Of a stretch of DNA of 64,000 nt, positions 43,891-52,487 are shown one piece after another. The notes beneath the pieces are model-generated. The model saw only the letters and a list, made by a program, of their open reading frames with translations. It was not told the DNA's origin and ran no database searches. A program made the translations under genes and the position numbers. Positions within the stretch are counted from its first letter, which is position 1. Every line of letters begins with the position of its first letter. The DNA comes from Catellatospora sichuanensis (lineage in GTDB: Bacteria > Actinomycetota > Actinomycetes > Mycobacteriales > Micromonosporaceae), in contig NZ_ML660186.1 of assembly GCF_007483665.1 (NCBI RefSeq), positions 276,533-340,532 of the forward strand, in the 5' to 3' direction.

Positions 43891-43943
43891 TTAAGAACGG
43901 CACCTTCACATCGCCGAGCGATGTGAAGGTGCCGTTCCTTCTT
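43890..43943 (-). repeat. Hairpin repeat element, copy 8, compensated variant
   Basis: Both arms carry matching changes (GAACGGCACC and GGTGCCGTTC in place of GAAGGGCACC and GGTGCCCTTC), so pairing is kept. The loop core is CGC-CGA-GCG. It ends one base before the aceE stop codon. Confidence 0.92.
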
Positions 43944-43944
43944 G

Positions 43945-46680
43945 TTAGGAGTCGCCGCCGGTTTCGCCGGCGGGGGCCGCCAGGACGTCGTCGATGGCGT
44001 ACTTGCGGGCCGCCTCGGCCGGGGCGGTCGCGGGGACCTCACCGGCGCGGGCGAGCTGGGCCAGGACCGCCACGACGACCGACTCGGCGTCGACGTTGAA
44101 GTGGCGGCGCAGGGCCGAGCGGGTGTCGGACATGCCGAAGCCGTCGGTGCCGAGCGAGGTGTAGTCGCCCGGGACCCAGCGGGAGATCAGGTCCGGGACG
44201 GCGCGCATCCAGTCGGACACGGCCACCTTCGGGCCGGGCGCGTTCTGCAGGGCCCGGGTCACGTACGGCACCTTGGCGGGCTGGTCCGGGTGCAGCAGGT
44301 TGTGCCGCTCCGTCTCGATCGCGTCGCGGCGCAGCTCGGTCCAGCTGGTCGCGGACCACACGTCGGCGGCCACGCCCCAGTCCTCGGCCAGCAGCTGCTG
44401 GGCGCGCAGCGCCCAGTGCAGGCCGACGCCGGAGGCCATGATCTGCGCCTTCGGGCCCTCGACCGTCGCCGGGGCATACCGGTACAGGCCCTTGAGCAGG
44501 CCGGCCACGTCCACGTCGGCGGGCTCCGCCGGGTGCACGTACGGCTCGTTGTAGACGGTCATGTAGTAGAAGATGTCCTCCGGCGTCTCGCCGTACATCC
44601 TCTTCAGGCCGTCCTCGACGATGTACGAGATCTCGAAGCCGAACGCCGGGTCGTACGCCACGGCGGCCGGGTTGGTCGCCGCGATGAGGTGCGAGTGCCC
44701 GTCCTCGTGCTGCAGGCCCTCGCCGTTGAGCGTGGTGCGGCCCGCGGTGGCGCCCAGCAGGAAGCCGCGCGTCATCTGGTCCGCCGCCGCCCACAGGCCG
44801 TCGGCCGTACGCTGCCACCCGAACATCGAGTAGAAGATGTAGACCGGGATCATCGGCTCGCCGTGCGTGGCGTACGCGCTGCCCGCGGCGGTGAACGAGG
44901 CGACCGAGCCGGCCTCGTTGATGCCCTCGTGCAGGATCTGCCCGGCCGTCGACTCCTTGTAGGACAGGAACAGCTCCCGGTCCACCGAGGTGTACTGCTG
45001 GCCGTGCGGCGAGTAGATCTTCGCGGTGGGGAACAGCGAGTCCATGCCGAAGGTGCGCGCCTCGTCGGGGATGATCGGCACCCAGCGGTGGCCGATCACC
45101 TTGTCCTTCATCAGGTCCTTGAAGAGCCGGACGAAGGCCATCGTGGTGGCGATCTTCTGCTTGCCGGAGCCCTTCTTCAGGTCCGCGTAGACCTTGTGCT
45201 CGGGCAGCTGCAGCGGCACGTGTTTGGTGTTGCGCGAGGGCAGCGAACCGCCCAGCGCCGCACGCCGCTCCATCAGGTAGCCGATCTCGTCGCTCTTCGC
45301 ACCGGGGTGGAAGTACGGCGGCTCGTACGGGTTCGACTCCAGGGCCGAGTCCGGGATGTCGAGGAAGAGGCGGTCGCGGAAGCTCTTCAGGTCGTCCAGC
45401 GTCAGCTTCTTCATCTGGTGCGTGGCGTTGCGGCCCTCGAAGTGCGAGCCCAGCGTCCAGCCCTTGATGGTCTTGGCGAGGATGACCGTCGGCTGACCGG
45501 TGTGCTCCGTCGCGGCCTTGTAGGCGGCGTAGAGCTTGCGGTAGTCGTGGCCGCCGCGCTTGAGACCCCAGATCTCGTCGTCGGACATGTGCTCGACCAT
45601 CTTGCGGGTGCGCGCGTCGCGGCCGAAGAAGTGCTCGCGCACGTACGAGCCGGACTCCGCCTTGTAGGTCTGGTAGTCACCGTCGGGCGTCACGTTCATC
45701 AGGTTGACCAGCGCGCCGTCGGTGTCCTGGGCGAGCAGCGGGTCCCACTCGCGGCCCCAGACGACCTTGATGACGTTCCAGCCGGCGCCCCGGAAGAACG
45801 CCTCCAGCTCCTGCATGACCTTGCCGTTGCCGCGGACCGGGCCGTCCAGGCGCTGCAGGTTGCAGTTGATCACGAAGGTGAGGTTGTCCAGCTCCTCGCG
45901 CGCGGCCAGGCCGATCGCGCCCAGGGTCTCCGGCTCGTCCATCTCGCCGTCGCCGAGGAAGGACCATACTCGCTGGTCCGAGGTGTCCTTGATGCCGCGG
46001 TGGTGCAGGTAGCGGTTGAACCGCGCCTGGTAGATCGCGTTCAGGCCGCCCAGGCCCATGGAGACGGTGGGGAACTCCCAGAAGTCCGGCATGAGGCGCG
46101 GGTGCGGGTACGACGGCAGCCCGCCACCCGGGTGCGACAGCTCCTGGCGGAACCCGTCGAGCTGGTGCTCGGTGAGCCGGCCCTCGAGGTACGCGCGCGC
46201 GTACATACCCGGGGAGGCGTGGCCCTGGTAGTAGATGTGGTCGCCACCACCGGGGTGGTTCTTGCCCCGGAAGAAGTGGTTGAAGCCGACCTCGTAGAGC
46301 GAGGCGGACGACGCGTAGGTCGAGATGTGCCCGCCGACGCCGACCCCGGGGCGCTGCGCCCGGTGCACGGTCATGGCCGCGTTCCACCGGATGTACGCGC
46401 GCAGCCGGCGCTCGATGTGCTCGTCGCCGGGGAACCACGGCTCGCGCTCGCTGGGGATCGTGTTGATGTAGTCGGTCGCGGTCAGCGGGGGGACGCCGAC
46501 CTGCCGCTCACGAGCCCGCTCCAGCAGGCGCAACATGACGTACCGGGCGCGCTTGGCGCCTCGCTCGTCGATCACTCCGTCGAGCGACTCCACCCACTCG
46601 GCCGTCTCCTCGGGATCGATGTCCGGGAGCTGGCTCGGCAGGCCGTCGCTGATCACCGGGCGCTTGCGTTCGGTGGCCAC
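43945..46680 (-). CDS. aceE: Pyruvate dehydrogenase E1 component, homodimeric type
   Basis: Thiamine-diphosphate enzyme of 911 residues converting pyruvate to an acetyl group on lipoyl E2. [20 protein letters not shown] carries conserved active-site His residues. The TPP/Mg motif runs from [16 protein letters not shown] to [31 protein letters not shown] and [16 protein letters not shown] are typical of the second half. The length fits homodimeric AceE. The GTG at 46680 has GAGGGAAC upstream. In M. tuberculosis aceE lies beside the regulator-fabD cluster. Here 12.5 kb separate them. E2 and E3 genes are not in the window. Confidence 0.96.
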   Translation of the reverse strand: MATERKRPVISDGLPSQLPDIDPEETAEWVESLDGVIDERGAKRARYVMLRLLERARERQVGVPPLTATDYINTIPSEREPWFPGDEHIERRLRAYIRWNAAMTVHRAQRPGVGVGGHISTYASSASLYEVGFNHFFRGKNHPGGGDHIYYQGHASPGMYARAYLEGRLTEHQLDGFRQELSHPGGGLPSYPHPRLMPDFWEFPTVSMGLGGLNAIYQARFNRYLHHRGIKDTSDQRVWSFLGDGEMDEPETLGAIGLAAREELDNLTFVINCNLQRLDGPVRGNGKVMQELEAFFRGAGWNVIKVVWGREWDPLLAQDTDGALVNLMNVTPDGDYQTYKAESGSYVREHFFGRDARTRKMVEHMSDDEIWGLKRGGHDYRKLYAAYKAATEHTGQPTVILAKTIKGWTLGSHFEGRNATHQMKKLTLDDLKSFRDRLFLDIPDSALESNPYEPPYFHPGAKSDEIGYLMERRAALGGSLPSRNTKHVPLQLPEHKVYADLKKGSGKQKIATTMAFVRLFKDLMKDKVIGHRWVPIIPDEARTFGMDSLFPTAKIYSPHGQQYTSVDRELFLSYKESTAGQILHEGINEAGSVASFTAAGSAYATHGEPMIPVYIFYSMFGWQRTADGLWAAADQMTRGFLLGATAGRTTLNGEGLQHEDGHSHLIAATNPAAVAYDPAFGFEISYIVEDGLKRMYGETPEDIFYYMTVYNEPYVHPAEPADVDVAGLLKGLYRYAPATVEGPKAQIMASGVGLHWALRAQQLLAEDWGVAADVWSATSWTELRRDAIETERHNLLHPDQPAKVPYVTRALQNAPGPKVAVSDWMRAVPDLISRWVPGDYTSLGTDGFGMSDTRSALRRHFNVDAESVVVAVLAQLARAGEVPATAPAEAARKYAIDDVLAAPAGETGGDS

Positions 46681-46882
46681 AGGCGTTCCCTCGTAGTTGT
46701 AGTGATGATCGGTCTAGACACAGAGTTTGTCTGTTCGACCCATCCTGCCCCTCCGGTGGGGGATTCGTCACGCGTACCGCCATGCGATGCGACACGCGAC
46801 ACGCATACTGACCAGTAACATTTCGGTCGGCTTCACGACCGGGGACCCGTTTCAGTGGCGTACGCCGATTAGATTGCCGCCC

Positions 46883-47428
46883 ATGCGACGACTCCTCGGC
46901 CTCCTTCTCATCGCATACGGATTCCTGCTCGCCGTCAACACGACCTTCCCCCTCCTGGCCGATCTGGGCGGGGAAAAGGTGACGGCAGGGGTCAACGGTG
47001 ATGAGTGGACCTGCAACAAGGACTTCCTGGCCCCGCCATACGCGGGCATCTACGGCAACTGCGAGCTCAGCTGGGTGATCGGCCCGCTGCGCGACAGCGG
47101 CCGCCTGGTCGGGCCGGACGTCGCCGCCAAGGTCGAGCCGAACAAGGACTCGATCCCGGCGGTCGCGATCACCGGCATGGAGGGGTATGCCTTCCTGCCG
47201 CCCGCGGGTCTGGAGCGCATCGCCGGCTTCGCTGCTCCGCTGGTGATCATCTTCGGCCTGGTCCTGCTGCTCGCCCCGCGAAAGCGCCGCCGGCGCGGCG
47301 GCGGCCACTCGCACGGCCACCACGACCATGACGACGACTACGACAGCGACGACTCCGGCGACTCGGGTGACTCCGGCGGCGACGGTGGCGGCGGTGGCGG
47401 CGGCGACGGCGGTGGCGGCGGGGACTGA
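46883..47428 (+). CDS. Two-TM protein with His/Asp- and Gly-rich tail
   Basis: Protein of 181 residues. TM1 is at about 4-20 (LLGLLLIAYGFLLAVNTTF). An exported segment of about 85 residues carries two Cys (WTCNKDFLAPPYAGIYGNCE). TM2 is at about 110-130 (GFAAPLVIIFGLVLLLAP). A cytoplasmic basic patch RKRRRRGGG leads into GHSHGHHDHDDD, acidic Asp/Ser repeats, and finally Gly-Asp repeats. The two exported Cys could form a disulfide. The tail would bind divalent metal ions. No family is recognised. It is divergent from aceE, with 202 bases between, and is followed 34 bases later by the YjbQ-like gene. Confidence 0.72.
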   Translation: MRRLLGLLLIAYGFLLAVNTTFPLLADLGGEKVTAGVNGDEWTCNKDFLAPPYAGIYGNCELSWVIGPLRDSGRLVGPDVAAKVEPNKDSIPAVAITGMEGYAFLPPAGLERIAGFAAPLVIIFGLVLLLAPRKRRRRGGGHSHGHHDHDDDYDSDDSGDSGDSGGDGGGGGGGDGGGGGD

Positions 47429-47462
47429 CCGCCGCCGCACGGTGCTGTCCTAAGTTGTCCTC

Positions 47463-47867
47463 ATGGACAGCACCGTGCTCACCGTACGCACCGGCTCGCG
47501 CGCGAGCGTGGTCGATCTGACCGACGAGGCCGCGAAGTTCGTCGCGGGCCGGGGAGACGGCCTGCTGCACGTGTTCGTGCCGCACGCGACGGCCGGAATC
47601 GCGATCATCGAGACCGGTGCGGGCAGTGACGACGACCTGCTCACGGCGCTGGAGCACGTGCTGCCCGCCGACAACCGCTGGCAGCACCGGCACGGCTCAC
47701 CCGGCCACGGTCGCGACCACGTGCTGCCCGCCTTCGTCGCGCCGTACGCCAGCCTGCCGGTCCTGAACGGCCGTATCGCACTGGGCACCTGGCAGTCGAT
47801 CTGCCTCGTCGACACCAACGGCGACAACCCCACCCGCCAGGTCCGCCTCTCCTTCCTCGCGGGCTGA
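47463..47867 (+). CDS. YjbQ family protein (secondary thiamine-phosphate synthase family)
   Basis: Protein of 134 residues. The family marks are [20 protein letters not shown], the DDDLLTAL acidic stretch, a His-rich loop [17 protein letters not shown] and [21 protein letters not shown]. coli YjbQ has weak thiamine-phosphate synthase activity, so the annotation reflects that result, not a proven role. The conserved His/Glu set suggests metal binding. It lies on the same strand as the preceding membrane protein gene and could share its mRNA. Confidence 0.85.
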   Translation: MDSTVLTVRTGSRASVVDLTDEAAKFVAGRGDGLLHVFVPHATAGIAIIETGAGSDDDLLTALEHVLPADNRWQHRHGSPGHGRDHVLPAFVAPYASLPVLNGRIALGTWQSICLVDTNGDNPTRQVRLSFLAG

Positions 47868-47895
47868 AACTTCCACGCCTCCACTGCAGGGGCGA

Positions 47896-47952
47896 TTGAC
47901 ACTCCGGAAACGCGGCGGCAATAATTCATGGGCGCAGATGGGAGCGCTCCCA
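47896..47952 (+). promoter_or_regulatory. Cellulase promoter with perfect CebR/CelR operator
   Basis: TTGACA (47896-47901), 18 bases, AATAAT (47920-47925), then the 14-bp palindrome TGGGAGCGCTCCCA at 47939-47952, just past the expected start. This is exactly the established binding sequence of the LacI-family cellobiose-responsive repressors CelR (Thermobifida) and CebR (Streptomyces). Confidence 0.9.
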
Positions 47953-48027
47953 GCATTTGTGGCGCATTCTGGCTGCTCACGCCCGCTTTCGATGCAACAC
48001 CGATCGCTCCATCGAAAGGAACCCCCA

Positions 48028-50592
48028 GTGCGTAGACCCGTGCTGATCGCGCTGGCCGCCGTGGCCGGGCTCGTGTCGACGAGCCTGACCGCCGCCGCCG
48101 CCTCGGCTGATCCCCCCGAGCAGATCGTCAACGGCACCTTCACCTCCGGCCACGCCCCCTGGTGGGGGACCGGCAACATCACGCTCGACTCCAGCAGCGG
48201 GCAGCTGTGCGCCGACATCCCGGGCGGCACCGTGAACCCGTGGGACGTGATCATCGGGCAGGACAACATCCCGCTGGTCGCCGGAGAGACCTACAGCTAC
48301 ACGTTCACCGCGAGCGCGACCCCCGACAAGGTCGGCAAGGCGCTCATCCAGCTGCCGGTGGACCCGTGGACGCAGTTCCTCGCCGCGAATCCGCTGATGA
48401 CCGGCACTGCCACCGGCTACTCGTACACCTTCACCGCGCCCGTCTCCCTTCCGAACGCGCAGGTGGCGTTTCAGATCGGTGGCAGTGCCTCCCCCTGGCG
48501 GATCTGCCTCGACGACATCTCCCTCAAGGGCGGCGCCGCGCCCGAGGTCTACCAGCCCGACACCGGCCCCCGGGTGCGGGTCAACCAGGTCGGCTACCTG
48601 ACCAAGGGCCCGAAGAACGCCACCGTGGTCACCGAGGCGACGGCAGCCCTGCCCTGGCAGCTCAAGAACGCCGGCGGGGCCGTGGTCGCCAGTGGCGACA
48701 CCACCCCGCGCGGTGTGGACGCCAGCTCCGGCCAGAACGTCCACTCGATCGACTTCAGCGGGTACGCGGTCGCGGGCGCCGGCTACACCCTGGTCGCCGA
48801 CGGCGAGACCAGCCGCCCGTTCGACCTGGCCGGCAACCTCTACGCCGGGCTGCGCGACGACGCGCTGAAGATGTTCTACACCCAGCGCTCGGGCGTCGAG
48901 ATCCTGGACGGCCTGCGGCCCGGCTACGGCCGCCCGGCGGGCCACGTCGGCGTCGCGCCGAACAAGGGCGACACCTCCGTGCCGTGCCAGCCGGGCGTCT
49001 GCGACTACTCGCTGGACGTCTCCGGCGGCTGGTACGACGCCGGTGACCACGGCAAGTACGTCGTCAACGGCGGTATCTCGGTGTTCCAGCTCGTCAACGA
49101 GTTCGAGCGCGGCAAGTGGGCCGCCACCGCCCAGCCCTTCCCCGACGGCCAGCTGAACCTGCCGGAGAGCGGCAACGGCGTGCCGGACATCCTCGACGAG
49201 GCCCGCTGGCAGCTGGAGTTCCTGCTGAAGATGCAGGTCCCGGCCGGTGAGCCGCTGGCCGGCATGGCCCACCACAAGATCCACGATGCCGAGTGGACCG
49301 GCCTGCCGCTGCTGCCGCACCTCGACGACAAGGTGCGCGAGCTGCACCCGCCGTCGACCGCCGCGACGCTGAACCTGGCCGCCGCGGCGGCGCAGGCGGC
49401 CCGCGTGTACGCCCCGTACGACGCGGCCTTCGCGGCCCGCAACCTGGCCGCGGCCCGCACCGCGTACGCGGCGGCGCTGGCCCACCCGGCGATCTACGCC
49501 AGCCCGTCCGACGGCACCGGCGGCGGCACGTACGACGACGTCGTCGTGACCGACGAGTTCTACTGGGCGGCCGCCGAGCTCTACCTGACCACGGGGGAGA
49601 GCCAGTACCAGGCCGCGGTGACCGGCTCGCCGCTGCACACCGCCGACGTGTGGAGCAGCAACGGCTTCGGCTGGCAGTCGCTGGCCGCGCTGGGCCGCCT
49701 CGACCTGGCCACGGTGCCCAGCGCGCTGCCCGGCCGGGCAGCGGTACGCGCCTCGGTGGTGTCCGGCGCGGAGGAGTACCTGGCCGCGATCGAGGCGCAC
49801 CCGTACGGCGTGCCGTACCAGCCGGCGAACAACTCCTACGACTGGGGCTCCAACAGCCAGATCGCCAACAACCTGGTGGTGCTCGCGGCGGCGTACGACC
49901 TCACCGGCCAGGACCGGTTCGCCGACGCGGTGACCCAGGGCGCGGACTACCTGTTCGGCCGCAACGCGCTGAACATGTCCTACGTGACCGGCTACGGCGA
50001 GGTGCACGCCAAGAACCAGCACAGCCGCTGGTACGCGCACCAGCTCAACCCGGACCTGCCGAACCCGCCGAAGGGCACCCTGTCCGGCGGCCCGAACTCG
50101 TCCATCCAGGACCCGCTGGCGCAGCAGAAGCTGACCGGCTGCGTCGGGCAGTTCTGCTACATCGATGAGATCGACTCGTGGTCCACGAACGAGCTGACCA
50201 TCAACTGGAACGCCCCGCTGGCCTGGGTGGCCGCTTTCCTCGCGGGCCAGGGTGACGGCGCTGCCACACCCGCGTCCACGTGCAAGGTGACCTACACCAA
50301 GCACGCCCAGTGGCCGGCCGGGTTCAACACCCAGATCACCGTCAAGAACACCGGCTCCGCCCCGATCAGCGGGTGGACGCTGCGCTGGTCGTTCCTGGGC
50401 GCGCAGTCGGTCGGCGACGTCTGGAGCGCGTCGGTCGCGCAATCCGGTGCGACGGTCAGCGCGACGAACCTCGCCTGGAACAAGGTCATCGCACCCGGCA
50501 AGTCGGTGACCTTCGGGTTCATCGGCGACGTCGCGAGCGGCCCCAACCCGGACCCGGCCCTGTTCACCCTGAACGGCGCCGCCTGCTCCTGA
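48028..50592 (+). CDS. Secreted GH9 cellulase with N-terminal CBM4/9 and C-terminal CBM2
   Basis: Multidomain endo/exoglucanase of 854 residues. The signal peptide cleaves near ASA-DPP (about residue 28). A CBM4/9-like beta-sandwich spans about 30-175 ([15 protein letters not shown]). The CelD-type Ig domain starts [15 protein letters not shown]. The GH9 barrel has [13 protein letters not shown] with Asp337 and Asp340, and the general acid Glu722 in [21 protein letters not shown]2 is at about 757-854 ([20 protein letters not shown]). The GTG at 48028 has AAAGGA 7 bases upstream. This layout is typical of theme-D processive GH9 enzymes. The CebR box shows control by cellobiose. Confidence 0.95.
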   Translation: MRRPVLIALAAVAGLVSTSLTAAAASADPPEQIVNGTFTSGHAPWWGTGNITLDSSSGQLCADIPGGTVNPWDVIIGQDNIPLVAGETYSYTFTASATPDKVGKALIQLPVDPWTQFLAANPLMTGTATGYSYTFTAPVSLPNAQVAFQIGGSASPWRICLDDISLKGGAAPEVYQPDTGPRVRVNQVGYLTKGPKNATVVTEATAALPWQLKNAGGAVVASGDTTPRGVDASSGQNVHSIDFSGYAVAGAGYTLVADGETSRPFDLAGNLYAGLRDDALKMFYTQRSGVEILDGLRPGYGRPAGHVGVAPNKGDTSVPCQPGVCDYSLDVSGGWYDAGDHGKYVVNGGISVFQLVNEFERGKWAATAQPFPDGQLNLPESGNGVPDILDEARWQLEFLLKMQVPAGEPLAGMAHHKIHDAEWTGLPLLPHLDDKVRELHPPSTAATLNLAAAAAQAARVYAPYDAAFAARNLAAARTAYAAALAHPAIYASPSDGTGGGTYDDVVVTDEFYWAAAELYLTTGESQYQAAVTGSPLHTADVWSSNGFGWQSLAALGRLDLATVPSALPGRAAVRASVVSGAEEYLAAIEAHPYGVPYQPANNSYDWGSNSQIANNLVVLAAAYDLTGQDRFADAVTQGADYLFGRNALNMSYVTGYGEVHAKNQHSRWYAHQLNPDLPNPPKGTLSGGPNSSIQDPLAQQKLTGCVGQFCYIDEIDSWSTNELTINWNAPLAWVAAFLAGQGDGAATPASTCKVTYTKHAQWPAGFNTQITVKNTGSAPISGWTLRWSFLGAQSVGDVWSASVAQSGATVSATNLAWNKVIAPGKSVTFGFIGDVASGPNPDPALFTLNGAACS

Positions 50593-50607
50593 TTCCTCCC
50601 AGCAGAA

Positions 50608-50642
50608 CGGGGCGGTCGCGGCACCCAGCCGCGGCCGCCCCG
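50608..50642 (+). terminator. Terminator after the cellulase gene
   Basis: A 15-bp stem (CGGGGCGGTCGCGGC / GCCGCGGCCGCCCCG, one T-G wobble) with a 5-base loop, 16 bases after the stop. Confidence 0.85.
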
Positions 50643-50688
50643 CCCCATTGGGGCGCTTCCCTTACAGCGGTTTGGGTAGCCTCGTTTC

Positions 50689-50817
50689 ATGAGCGAACGA
50701 TTTACGGGACGGTCAGACCGACGGGGGACACGGCGGGGTGCGGGCGTGCGCGAGCGCAGCGGGCGAAGCGGGTCACGGGTCGTCGCTGCCGACGAGCGCG
50801 GCGAGGAGCAGGCATGA
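50689..50817 (+). CDS. 42-residue coupling mini-ORF (SER-type leader)
   Basis: It is open from ATG 50689 to TGA 50815-50817, which overlaps the ATG of the DUF4139 gene (ATGA). The peptide starts MSERFTGRSDRRG, contains RERSGRSG and ends AADERGEEQA. It is thus related at both ends to the 24-residue ORF at 4639, although the two loci have nothing else in common. The GAGCGCAGCG-type repeats within both suggest a dispersed sequence element that was captured as a leader ORF. Coupled translation of the downstream gene is likely, and a function of the peptide is unproven. Confidence 0.5.
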   Translation: MSERFTGRSDRRGTRRGAGVRERSGRSGSRVVAADERGEEQA

Positions 50818-52385
50818 GCCTCAGCGCGGAAGGCCTCGACCTGGTCGACGCCCCGATCGTGGCGGTCACGGTGTTCCCGGACCGAGCGCGGGTGACCCGC
50901 CGCGCCATGGTGACCCTGACGCCCGGCGAGCACCGCGTCCCGTGTGGACCGCTGCCGCTGAACCTGCTGCGCGACTCGGTGCGGGTTTCCGGGCACGGCC
51001 CGGCGGCCGTCGCCGGGGTGAACGTGGTGACCCGGCGCGAGCCGGTGACGTCGCACAAGACCGTCACCACGCTGGAGGCGGAACTGCGTGAGATCGAGGC
51101 GGCGATCGCGGTCCTCGACGACACCGACAAGGTGGCGACCGCCCGTGAGCGCTTCCTGGGCCGGCTGGCGATGCGCGGCGCGGGGGCGCTGGCCACGGGC
51201 GAGCCGACGGCGGCGAACCGGTTCGCCGACGGGCTGGACGAGCAGCTCACCGCGATCCATGCGGGTCGCCGCGGCCGCGAACGCGAGCGGCTGGAGCTGC
51301 ACCGCCGCCGGACGGCGACCGAGCGCCGGTTGACGGACCTGCGCGGCAGCACCCGGCCGGACCGGCTGGCCGCCGAGATCCTGCTGGAGGTCGACGAGGC
51401 CGGAGAGATCGAGCTGGAGCTGTCCTACGTGGTGCCCGGTGCGAGCTGGAGCAGCGGCTACGACCTGCGGCTGGCCGGCGAGACGCTGACGCTGACCTGG
51501 CACGGCATGATCATCCAGCGTACCGGCGAGGACTGGCCGGAGTGCGCGCTCAAGCTGTCCACGGCCCGCCCGGCGGGCGCGCTCGAGGTGCCCGAACTGG
51601 ACCCCTGGTACGTCGACGTGATGCGCCCGATGCCGGTCGCCTACGCCGCCGCCGCGATGCCGATGTCCGCCCCGCCGCCACCCGCTCCGGGGGCAGCGCC
51701 GATGCAGACGATGATGCCCAAGGCGCGGGCCGCGGTGCGCGACACCAGCGCGACTGTCGAGGAGGGGCCGGTCGCGGCGACGTACACCCCGCTCAAGCCG
51801 GTGGCCGTGCCCGCCGACGGCACCGCGCACCGCACCCTCATCGCGCGCTTCGACCTGGCCGCCCGCCTGGACCACATCACCGCGCCGGTACGCGCCGAGG
51901 AGGCCACCCTGCGCGCCACCGTGCCCAACACGTCCGGGCACACCCTGCCCGGCGGTGCGGCGGCACTTTTCCACGAGGGCGACTTCGTCGGCTCGACCAG
52001 GCTGGAGCCGTGGGCCCCGCAGGAGGAGCGCGAGCTGGCCCTGGGCGTCGACGACCGGGTCCGTGTCGAGCGCGAACTGGTCCGGCGTAACGCGAGCAAG
52101 GCCACGCTGGGCTCATCGCGCCGCACCGACGCCGAATACAGGATCACGGTCGCCAACCACAGCCCGCGCCAGGTCACCGTCACCGTGCTCGACCAGCTGC
52201 CGGTGTCCCGCGACGCCCAGATCACGGTCAAGGAGCTCAGCGCGAAACCGGAGCCCGCCGAGCGGTCCGATCTCGGCGTCTACACCTGGAAACTCGCCCT
52301 GGCCCCGAACTCCACCCAGGAGATCCACTTCGCCCTGCGCGTCGAGTCGGCCAAGGGCGTCGACATCTCCGGCTGGCGCGACTGA
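50814..52385 (+). CDS. DUF4139 domain protein (mucoidy inhibitor MuiA family)
   Basis: Cytoplasmic-looking protein of 523 residues. An N-terminal DUF4140-type domain (VTVFPDRARVTRRAMVTL) is followed by a charged coiled coil (about 80-185). The DUF4139 beta-rich domain starts IELELSYVVPGASWSSGYDL and ends PNSTQEIHFALRVES. A Pro/Met-rich insert (MPMSAPPPPAPGAAPMQTMM) lies near residue 285. MuiA overproduction blocks mucoidy in enterobacteria, and molecular function is unknown. No signal peptide is visible. Translation is probably coupled to the mini-ORF upstream. Confidence 0.87.
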   Translation: MSLSAEGLDLVDAPIVAVTVFPDRARVTRRAMVTLTPGEHRVPCGPLPLNLLRDSVRVSGHGPAAVAGVNVVTRREPVTSHKTVTTLEAELREIEAAIAVLDDTDKVATARERFLGRLAMRGAGALATGEPTAANRFADGLDEQLTAIHAGRRGRERERLELHRRRTATERRLTDLRGSTRPDRLAAEILLEVDEAGEIELELSYVVPGASWSSGYDLRLAGETLTLTWHGMIIQRTGEDWPECALKLSTARPAGALEVPELDPWYVDVMRPMPVAYAAAAMPMSAPPPPAPGAAPMQTMMPKARAAVRDTSATVEEGPVAATYTPLKPVAVPADGTAHRTLIARFDLAARLDHITAPVRAEEATLRATVPNTSGHTLPGGAAALFHEGDFVGSTRLEPWAPQEERELALGVDDRVRVERELVRRNASKATLGSSRRTDAEYRITVANHSPRQVTVTVLDQLPVSRDAQITVKELSAKPEPAERSDLGVYTWKLALAPNSTQEIHFALRVESAKGVDISGWRD

Positions 52386-52397
52386 GCCACGGCATCG

Positions 52398-52431
52398 CAT
52401 CGGTCCGGCCCGATTCGCGGCCGGGCCGATG
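52398..52431 (+). terminator. Terminator after DUF4139 gene
   Basis: CATCGGTCCGGCC / GGCCGGGCCGATG, a 13-bp stem with one wobble and an 8-base loop, 13 bases past the stop. Confidence 0.75.
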
Positions 52432-52487
52432 CCGAACCGTGGCCGTCGCGGGCAGCGCGTGATCAGTCGATTTCGTAGCGTCGGAAC

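Noticed and set aside
3977-43943. Reading the hairpin repeats as CRISPR or insertion sequences
   Set aside because: Copies are single, dispersed, palindromic and without spacers, transposase or target duplications.
43942-46818. 958-codon plus-strand frame opposite aceE
   Set aside because: The antisense frame is kept open by third-position GC. It has Val/Arg/His-rich composition and no domains, whereas aceE is certain.
47977-50442. 821-codon minus-strand frame opposite the GH9 cellulase
   Set aside because: Antisense shadow with no recognisable motifs, and the cellulase has all catalytic residues.
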